Shown here piece by piece: positions 55,561-64,000 of a stretch of 64,000 nucleotides of DNA (position 1 is the stretch's first letter; each line of letters opens with the position of its first letter). The notes under the pieces were generated by a model, which saw only the letters and a program-made list of their open reading frames with translations, did no database searches and was not told where the DNA came from. Made by a program: the position numbers and the translations under genes. The stretch spans positions 41,440,758 through 41,504,757 of the forward strand of contig OX485805.1 in NCBI GenBank assembly GCA_950295325.1. The letters run 5' to 3'. This stretch comes from Polytrichum commune (Eukaryota; Streptophyta; Polytrichopsida; Polytrichales; Polytrichaceae).

Positions 55561-57784
55561 GCCTAGAGAAGATCCCCACATCATTACACCTATTGGGAGA
55601 TGAGGAACAAGGGTGCAAAAACCTTGCCCTCTATAGGTTATGGATGATTCCATCCAATTAAAATTCACTTTTCTAATTCGAAGACAAACCTAGCTCGGTG
55701 AAAACTAACCTAGATAAGTCACTTTAGACTAGTAGGCTATCGTTGGAGGCAAGTAAAACATTAATGAATTGGGAAGATGGTAAGCCATGTAGCAAGCCAC
55801 TTAGGATTACTATGCTTGATGTGATCAAATATCATTTTGGCCACATAAGTGAGAAAAAACCAGAGGTAGAAGAGAATAAGAGTCAACAACCAATTTATTG
55901 GACTACTCTTAAAACTTCCCCGTATCTAGATAATAGTAGGTAGATCCTAGGATATAATCTACCACACGATGGATGTAAAAGGAGATTGAGGAGATATGTT
56001 CTCTTTTTGAGGATTTCTAAAAGAGCATTACTCATCTACTTGGAAGAAATAAAAGTTATAGACATCTAGGCGGGTGGTACATGTGAGGCACCACCTCCCA
56101 CTCTAGAGAGTTAGGATTAGTGTTAGCATCCCTTTGTTCATGATAATAGGCTACGTAAGAGCTAGGTCCTTTGTATCTCTACCATTATGCATACAAGACT
56201 TTCAAGCTCAAACCTTCCCCTTAGTTATTTGAGGTAGGCGCAAAGTAATTGATAACATAGACTTCATCAAGTTGATGAGTGCTATGAATAGAAACGCACA
56301 TGAAGTAAGCTAGTCACATGAGTTGGAAGTTGAGTGTGATTGAGAAATTATTATATAACTTATAAGAAGTGAGAGAAAGTGTAAGTATTGAAAGGCAATT
56401 GTGTGATGAGAGATCATAGAAGCTCACATGCAATGAGAATAGTTGTATCACAAAGTTGGTGAGTAGAGTTGGAGCTTTGAGAGATTGTGAGTAGAGTTGG
56501 AAACTTAGAGTTCATCAATTGAGAAAGAGAGGAGAAGATTAGAGACATTAAGAAAAAAATTTGAGAGAAAGAGAAAATTAAAGAGTATCGGAATGTGAAT
56601 GTATGATGTTGCATGCAAGGACGTTGGATAATTCAACAAATATATCTTCCTAAAATCAATGTCGCTATGAGTCTAGAGTTATTAATTGCTCAACATAAAC
56701 CAAATTAAACTTAATTCCTTACAAATCTATTGCATTATGCCAACATTCTTTATAATGATTCTTGAACCTACGTTATCTAAGATCCAAAATCATGATTGAT
56801 TGCATAAGAAAATGAATACAACGAGAAGTATGAATATTAAAGGTGTTATGACATAATTTTTAATATGATAAATTTGAATATATGATTATATTGACAAAAA
56901 ATATTGTATTATTTATGATCTAAAAATAAAATATGACCAATTATAATTGAACCTTTGTAGAATTCAAATATGTGCTAAAAATAGACCGAAATATATTTAT
57001 AATCAGGATTGAGATATATTCACTCCAGACATTATTCATTTATAGCTGATATACCATAAATCAAGGAGCTATACTAAAAATATACTACAATCCATTTATA
57101 GCTGAAATTATAATACAATTATTGTGAATGTGCTAAAAGTATATTATATCTCATATATTTGCGATTTCCAAAACACTAAATGTCAATAATATGAGAGGGA
57201 ATTTGCCTCTTCAACTCGAGGGGGAGGGGGTAGTCATTGGTTGGAGTAGCAATATACGTGCGAACAAATGATAGGGTATTTTAAAAACATGGGGGCAAAA
57301 AATTATAAATGGACTTAAGAGTAATATAGGGTATCAAAAATGGCACTGGACATCTTTAAAGTAGTATAGAGTATGGAATAAAAGGTAATTTGGAATTATA
57401 AGTAATGCAAGCCATTTTTCTTTTAACCCAAAGTAGAAAATAACATAATGATAGCATGTGAAAAAAGAAAGAGAATTGAAAGTAATACCCCCTTATAAAA
57501 TAATGGTTGTTCGCACCTATATCCTTAACTTTTTAACACATTGCCCCCCCCCCCCCCCCGAGCTCTTCAAGAGTTGATAAGAAAATGGAAGGTTAGTAGA
57601 GATATTATTACACATGTAAAGAGGAAATCTTCTCTACATGGTAAGAGAGTGTCCAACAACAACTTGATCATTATGAAAAATAATTTCCATACATGTTTCA
57701 TCGAAAAGAAATTCCGATAACGAAGACTAACAATTAGGAGAATAAGAAGAGAATAGAGAAAGATTTTTTTTGAAAACGGAATTA
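55561..57784. other. AT-rich region without recognisable genes
   Basis: The frame 55743-55943 on + is open but unrecognised. A C run of about 15 lies at 57545-57559. GAGA-rich stretches lie at 56360-56590. Nothing else supported. Confidence 0.4.
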
Positions 57785-58225
57785 ACTTTAAAGGCCCCAA
57801 ACTGCACTAAATATGATATTTAGTGTCACTTATTATTTGAAATCATGCAATGCTATACCTATTTATTGTATATCTCATATTTAGTATAGTGTATTGGTTT
57901 TGGACCCCAAGTTTCTCGGACATGGACCCTAATGTAAACCCTCCATTATAGAGGTTGCGAGCTCAAAATTTGAATATTTGAAACCAATTGATCAACTATA
58001 AAGGTCCCATTGTTAGTACACTAAACATGCTCGTTGCTGTAACTTTGTGAATGATGTGAGTTCTTGTATGGACTTGCGGGTCCAAGATACTGCTCAAGAC
58101 AATCAAATTCACTATTTGACATATAAAGACGTTGTGTGAGTGTGTTTGTTATTGTTGTGTAAGTATGTGGTCTTACTTGTTTAGTACAATTAAATTGGTG
58201 CAATATCACAATTACTATTACAATG
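57785..58225 (+). repeat. Dispersed repeat family C, copy 2
   Basis: Second copy of 50320-50710, starting with the MITE arm TTTAGTGTCACTTATTATTT and including GGACCCCAAGTTTCTCGGAC. Confidence 0.8.
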
Positions 58226-60295
58226 AAAGCCCATATATTGGATATTTGAAATATGTCATGAAATTATATAAATTCTTTTCCCTCTCTTAAGTGTTAGCCA
58301 TGATGATGTGCCTAAGACACTTAGACACATCACAAAATCTATAACTTTGTTTATTTATTTGCATAGTAACCACAACAAACATAACCGTTATTCTTTTTAC
58401 CTTTTAGTTAATACATAAAAATTGTAATGTTGAAAAATTAGTGTGGGGAACCTAACTGCATATATTAGTGTAGAGGGGGAACGTTTTACACACCCCCATG
58501 GCATGTGTAAGTTGGGAAATGAAGCCCGTCTTTTAGGGTTTAGATCGTCTACCCTCTCTAAGCGCTAACTCTTTAAAAAACCAAAAGACAAATGGTTTTG
58601 TGAAAGAACTCATTGCAGCTGCCCCCCACCCATCCTTCCCAATGAAAGTGAGGCCATTCACATCTTTCTCCATGAATCAAGTTCCCAAAGTCTGGTAAAA
58701 TCAAAACATTAGCTCACATTATAGCCAATTTAAAAGTTTGGGAGGCACGGACGTTGCCCATGTGGCAGCCACATGGCAAAATGCTGACTCACCCCTTTAG
58801 CCACTTGCCACACGTGCCCTGGAATCAAACTCAATAACCAATTCAGTCGCATACGTTAAATGCACTGCAATCAACAATAATCAGCTACTGGAGGTACTGA
58901 GATTTTATTGTGCTGTCCGGACCACTTTCAATGTTCACGCTCCGGCCACCGGTTCGGGTAGTTCGGAAAATGAGCACGAAAACTAAAGCAGCCTTTCCCC
59001 CAAAAACATTGTGATGCGTTTGAATATTGTTAGGCTACACCCTTCATGGTCTTTAGTGTCATTTATTTCCCAAATATGAAGTGGCACTAAGTACCATAAA
59101 CGGTGTAGAAGTAAGTTTTGAGTGTAACTTAACATTGAGTTTCAAAACACTGCAACTTGTGATAGTAATTATAGTTGAATCTCAATTTGATCAATGAAGT
59201 CTTAGTTTATTGCTCGTTAAGTCGATGTAGAAGTATTCCTTCATTTAAATTATTGACATGTCCTACATCTAGTGTCTAGGGGTATTTGTGGGCATGGATA
59301 ATCGGCTGAGATCCTAGTGGTGTTCCCAAGGCCAACGAATTATGTGTTGTGATCTTCCGGTTTTCGTTACTAATTTTAAGGTACATTCCGTAGATTTCTC
59401 TAAGAGGACTGATAATGTTCTTGAAAGTCTTGAACTTCAAAAGGTCATTTCTCAAACTCAACCAATTTATTTGTAAATATAGGTCAGTTCAACTTGTGCA
59501 TTGCATGGATGCATGGGAGGCAAGGATTTGTTTATGCGGTCGGAATCGTCTCCCAGTTGTAGACAAAAAACACTGCCCCTTCATGTATTGGAGAGAGAGA
59601 GAGAGAGAGAGAGAGCTCTTTGCATGCTCCAAAGCACTTACTTATAAACAACATGGAGTTTTGAAAGGGTGTACTGGACCAAAGATATGACTTGTACCAT
59701 CTAGCAATCAACCCAAAAGACTTGAAGACTCAAAAGATTGCAAGAATAAACAAACAAAACAAAGAAAATGCTCAGGAACATCATGGCCGCATGTTGAAAA
59801 ATACAAAACAAAAAAGAAAACTACAATAGCAACGTAAAGTTTTCTTTCTCCAACCGACTCATTGTAGGGACCAATAAAGTTATCATGAAGTTATAAATAC
59901 AATCTCGTCTACATAATTTGAGTTGAGAAAAGAAACCGCAAACGCTACGAACATAAGAGTCGTGGGCAACCTGCATCACTAAAAAAATGTCCTATGTCAA
60001 TAGAAAATATGCAAATCTATCACCATCATAGATTTGCAAATGTCTTGGAGTGATTAGTGACGACTGCCTAGGACTCGTACGTTCGTAAGTAGTGCAAGTT
60101 TGGACATTCAAAAGGCCCGAGTGAGGTGAGGCACAAGACAAGAATTAAAGGAAAAGTGTTCTCCTTTGATTTGCTTTGGTTCCAGGGATTGACAGCACAA
60201 CACTCAATGCATCTCTGAGAGGGCTACAACACTCGAGGAAGGGAAGAACATTAAAGAAGAAGAAGAAAATAAACGGACCCAGAGGTTCAAACACT
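58226..60295. other. Gene-poor region with GA microsatellite
   Basis: A GA run at about 59591-59615 is the clearest feature. At 58750-58800 there are CACATGG and CACACGTG palindromes that could be plant G-box-like sites, but no gene follows. Nothing else supported. Confidence 0.45.
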
Positions 60296-60334
60296 ATATT
60301 CGTTAATCGGAGACTTTGGAAAGTCTCAAAATCA
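60296..60334 (+). repeat. Short sequence shared with 48331-48369
   Basis: Same 35 bases as at 48.3 kb; here within an open frame at 60176-60451 that I do not recognise. Confidence 0.65.
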
Positions 60335-61219
60335 AATTCACCCATAGTTTGGGATGCCAATATTGTGAGCATACATTATAATGGGAACATTGGGAACATT
60401 GGGAAAATGATAGTTCATAAGTTTGTACGCAAAGAATATTCACATTACTAAATATAGTAATTTTAAATATCGTGATCAAAACATGAACTTTACATGGAAA
60501 ATAACAATCAAATCTCCCAAAATATGGTTTTATGTCATTATAGAGTCTAGGATGCGCATCCCATATGGAAAGGTCTTATTGAATTAGATGGCATATCCCA
60601 AACTTATTTAAAATAAGTTTGAATGTAGCCGCAATACAACCAAGTCTATACAATGCCCCTATTTTCACACTAATTCCAACCTATGTTATGTCCACCGAAA
60701 GATGTATCCACAAACACACCCACCACGATTGTCCCGTCAATATTGTCAGCCGATCGGGAAGAGAGTTCACATTCATTATCTAAAGACGATGCATATGTCG
60801 ACAACTCAAAGGCACTATCTACTACATCCACTACCATCACACCTAAAAAACTACCATGGAATGGACAACCGCATAACCGATGCTATGCAAATAAGAGTGG
60901 ACACACTATATGTGAGTATATATGACCTGAAATACATACATTTTCCAACCAAAGAGACAATAATGACTAGCAAACCAAAGACACGCTCGCATTGTGGACA
61001 TTAAAAAGTAGGTGTTGGGATACCATTGGAGAACCTCATAAATAAACACGAACATGTGTTCCAAAACAATCCATGGTCAAGTGCAAATAATCCTTATTTT
61101 TCCATTCCAATAAACATGGGCATCACATGGTGTTATTTATTATCTTTAGAAGGCATTGAAATGATTTGTTAAGTAACCATGGACATGGTTCTACATCAAT
61201 ACAAGACATGATTTTCACA
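60335..61219. other. No recognisable gene
   Basis: The frames at 60683-60925 and 60702-61004 overlap and lack recognised motifs. Confidence 0.4.
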
Positions 61220-62290
61220 TATGTTCACGAACGCGCGGTCGTAAAGCACATCCCATTTCATGATCAAATGTGCATGGGACAAACAACACATGATGTTAAA
61301 GATCACACGATACATATATTCACATTGGTGTCAAAGAACATTATACATGCATATGAAAAAAATTGAATGATATGGATTTAAAAAATATTAGTCGCATACA
61401 CAGTCGACACGATGTATGTCGTCGATTATAGGCCCAAAATACAAAAATTACGACTTGGGATATACGAATGGGCGTTCGTATACCTCCCTATACATATTCC
61501 AGGAGGGTATCTTTATGAACGGCTGCGCGTATGTCACATGTTGTATTTTTTATGGCAAATAAAATTTAGACTGTAATAATTGAGGTATTTTACGGATGTA
61601 CTTTCGCAAAACGTATGCCATCATACGGGTATTTGGGGCAATTGGATTGGTATACTCCATACGAATGGCCGTTCGTAAAGCTTTGGTAGGTATCTTTATG
61701 AATGCCCATTCGTATATCATCATGACAGACTTGTATCATATATCATCATCATATTTGGGTCGATGCATAGATGTGTCTATGTATGGATGTTGTTTGGATA
61801 CATAGACCATATTCACAGGTGGTATTTACAAACGACCGTTCATAAGGCTTTGGGTCATATCTTTACGAACGTGCGTTCGTATATCACCATGACATATTGT
61901 TTGGGTATATGCATAGATGTATGTCCATCTATGGATGTTCCTAGACACATAGACCATACTCATAGGTGGTATTACGAACGCACGTTCGTATATCACTATG
62001 ATATATTGTTTGGGTATATGCATAGATGTATGTCTATCTATGGATATTGCTAGATACATAGACCATACTCACAGGTGATATTTACAAACGCACGTTCGTA
62101 AACTCTTAGCCATCACATGTGATTGAATCATTAATACAAATGCGTTCATTTGTGATTTACGAACGCGCGTTTGTAAACTCTCAATCACCATATATGTTTC
62201 AACCAATACTATAAATGCGTTGATTTGTGATTTACGAACGTGCGTTTGTAAACTCTCAACCATCATCTATGTTTGAACCAATACTACAAA
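61220..62290. repeat. Scattered TACGAACG/CGTTCGTA palindromes
   Basis: Sites such as TACGAATGGGCGTTCGTATA near 61463, ACGAATGGCCGTTCGTAAAG near 61660, TTACGAACGTGCGTTCGTAT near 61863, TACGAACGCACGTTCGTATA near 61974 and TTACGAACGCGCGTTTGTAA near 62158. Between them ATGCATAGATGTATGTC.ATCTATGG recurs three times (61757, 61910, 62020), a roughly 120-150-bp unit. Confidence 0.8.
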
Positions 62291-62717
62291 TGCATTGATT
62301 TGTGATTTGTGATTTATATTTGTACCATAGGTTGGTTGAAGCTTAGAAACATTGGATCTGGATTCGGTTTGCGAAAACCACCTTTGACCAAAAACGTTAG
62401 CTAGTCATAAGGATCCGAAAACTCCACTATAGGTTGTAGAAGGTTACAAATGCCAGCTCTAAGCTTATATTATGGAAATAACATCTAAAAGTTGGCCATT
62501 CAGACCAAAAACGTGAGCTCGTAGGTAGTGTCCAAGACATATTTTTTAGCCTTAAACGGAAGTTTAAGGCGATCATACGTCAAAGGAGTTTTCTAGAGAT
62601 GCACTAGGTTGGGAGGTGTTTTTGCAAGGCTTGGAAATGACTAGCAAGAAAAGAGTTAATGTAGCAAGGAAGGATTGCAAACACCCATCAACAATGGGCT
62701 TTCATATATACGTACTA
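62291..62717. other. Spacer between palindrome fields
   Basis: No palindrome and no gene seen. Confidence 0.35.
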
Positions 62718-63243
62718 TGCAGCATTTGGTTGCTGCGCAGAAGTTTACGAAAATGTGGGCCGATGTTTATGAACGCCCGTTCGTAAATGTGCATCGAGGT
62801 TTACGAACGCCCGTTCGTAAATGTGGGCCGAGGTTTACGAACGCACGTTCGTAAATGTGGGCCGAGGTTTACGAACGCACGTTCGTAACTGTGCAGCACT
62901 TGGTTGCTGCGCAGAAGCTTACGAAAATGTAGGCCGATGTATACGAACGCCCGTTCGTAAATGTGTGCCGATGTTTACGAACGCACGTTCATAACTGTGC
63001 AGCACTTGGTTGCTGCAAAGAAGTGTACGAAAATGTGGGCCGAGGTTTACGAACGCCCGTTCGTAAATGTGCGCTGACGTTTACGAACGCACGTTCGTAA
63101 CTATGCAGCACTTAGTTGCTGCGCAGAAGTGTACGAAAATGTGGGCCGAGGTTTACGAACGGGCGTTCGTAAATGTGGCGGAGATTTACGAACGCCCGTT
63201 CGTAAATGTGGGCCGACGTTTACGAACGCACGTTCGTAAAACT
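62718..63243. repeat. Dense palindrome array, TTTACGAACGCNCGTTCGTAAA
   Basis: Eleven near-perfect 20-22-bp inverted repeats in about 480 bp, with a longer unit beginning GCAGCACTTGGTTGCTGCGC at about 62718, 62890, 63000 and 63104. The middle bases alternate between CCC and CAC. Reading frames through it (63067-63453 on +, 63101-63376 on -) are repeat artefacts, giving VYERAFVN-type peptide repeats. Confidence 0.9.
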
Positions 63244-64000
63244 CCGGAATACGCGGCGGTATATGCGGTGGATATACGTTGTACATACATGAAGTGTGTA
63301 GTGTGGACGTATAGAAATGTGATATTATGCGCGCACTCCTACAAGTCTCTAGAGGAGTCTCTAGAGCATGCCGCAAAAAAGAGCTATGGTGTGGGGGGGA
63401 AGACCTTTAAGTACTGCTCTAGGGCGATTCAAAATCCCTTGGATGCTCTTTAAAAAGCGGATTCCCGCCGCCTACCTTAACCTAACAATATGTCATTCTA
63501 TCCATGCGAAACATGTATGACGCTATGTATGGAACATGTATGGCATGCATGCAACATATTGAAAATATTAATGTCGCTCGCACACCTTAGGTGTTACCAA
63601 GGCCTCAGGATAGAAACATAAATACTATAATAGTCAAATGTTATTGAAATATGATGATGCTTAACATTAAATAAATGATTTGCGACCAAGTTATGAAATC
63701 CAAGTTTTTGGGCAATTGATACCTATATGTTACCAAGGTCTAAGTGATATATATATATACACATATATACAATGAGGTAGGAGTGGGTCAAAATTAGTTG
63801 TGGAGGCCCCTAAAATTGCATATATTATATGATTCACATCAAAACATGTCCAGAATATGCTCACTAAGTGTGTGGCCACCAATAAAAAGTCGGATTAATT
63901 TGGAATGGCTTGTAAGGTAGAGGAAGGATATGATATGAAACCATACCTAGGTATAATGTAGGTCTTAATTTAAGTGCAAACCTAGATGTGGAAAGATTGA
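63244..64000. other. No recognisable gene
   Basis: The last 750 bases are AT-rich with an AT/AC run at about 63749-63770. No feature supported apart from the tail of a frame discussed with the array. Confidence 0.4.

Noticed and set aside
58740-58830. Plant promoter with G-box-like sites
   Set aside because: CACGTG-type sites are present, but no downstream gene or exon can be seen.
62718-63243. CRISPR-like array
   Set aside because: Repeats are palindromes with variable spacing and no unique spacers; eukaryotic plant context. Not CRISPR.
63067-63453. 128-codon open frame on +
   Set aside because: Its first half is the palindrome array read as VYERAFVN-type repeats; the rest has no recognised motif.

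Overview
This window is nuclear DNA from a land plant with a repeat-rich genome. The evidence is canonical GT-AG introns of roughly 70-180 bp, plant-type CACTA (TNP2, DUF4218, DUF4216, DUF8039-like), chromovirus Ty3/gypsy and MULE-like elements, and an exon fragment of a class III peroxidase, a plant-specific family. I cannot name the species. No intact ordinary host gene is visible. The coding content is transposon genes plus one unusual gene family.

The most unusual content is two diverged copies of one multi-exon gene, copy 1 at about 1444-6367 and copy 2 at about 26284-34534, both on +. Each appears to encode a ParB/sulfiredoxin-like domain (a GNHR box), a conserved middle region, a Ser/Pro-rich linker and a C-terminal domain with the circularly permuted motif order of beta-class DNA amino-methyltransferases (IV...VIII, X, I). 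The catalytic DPPY tetrad is replaced (EYPD and DIPE), while the SAM-binding-like motif I region is kept. In both copies an intron interrupts motif I at the same codon and phase. Copy 1 is decayed (in-frame TGA, frame change, solo LTR in an intron). Copy 2 reads open from 30313 to 34144.

From 6.6 to 26.0 kb is a three-level nest. A truncated MULE-like transposase gene on - is split at 8008/25590 by a 17,581-bp CACTA element (8009-25589, 29-bp perfect TIRs, CTT target duplication). The CACTA element is itself split by a 7,285-bp chromovirus-type LTR retrotransposon (10059-17343, two 974-bp LTRs with no difference I could find). Removing each insertion with one target-site copy restores the interrupted reading frame. 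The CACTA element carries divergent genes: TNP2 on + and a multi-exon TNPA-like/DUF8039-like gene on -. ATGAC...GTCAT palindromes fill its ends and most of its introns.

Copy 2 starts about 300 bp from the MULE-like gene and is transcribed away from it. One of its introns holds a 3-kb, roughly 128-bp-period, 23-copy minisatellite. From 34.5 to 64 kb the DNA is AT-rich and gene-poor. It contains dispersed and segmental duplications, a MITE-like inverted repeat, fragments of hAT and pogo-like transposases, one peroxidase exon, and at the far right a dense field of palindromes of the form TTACGAACG-N-CGTTCGTAA.
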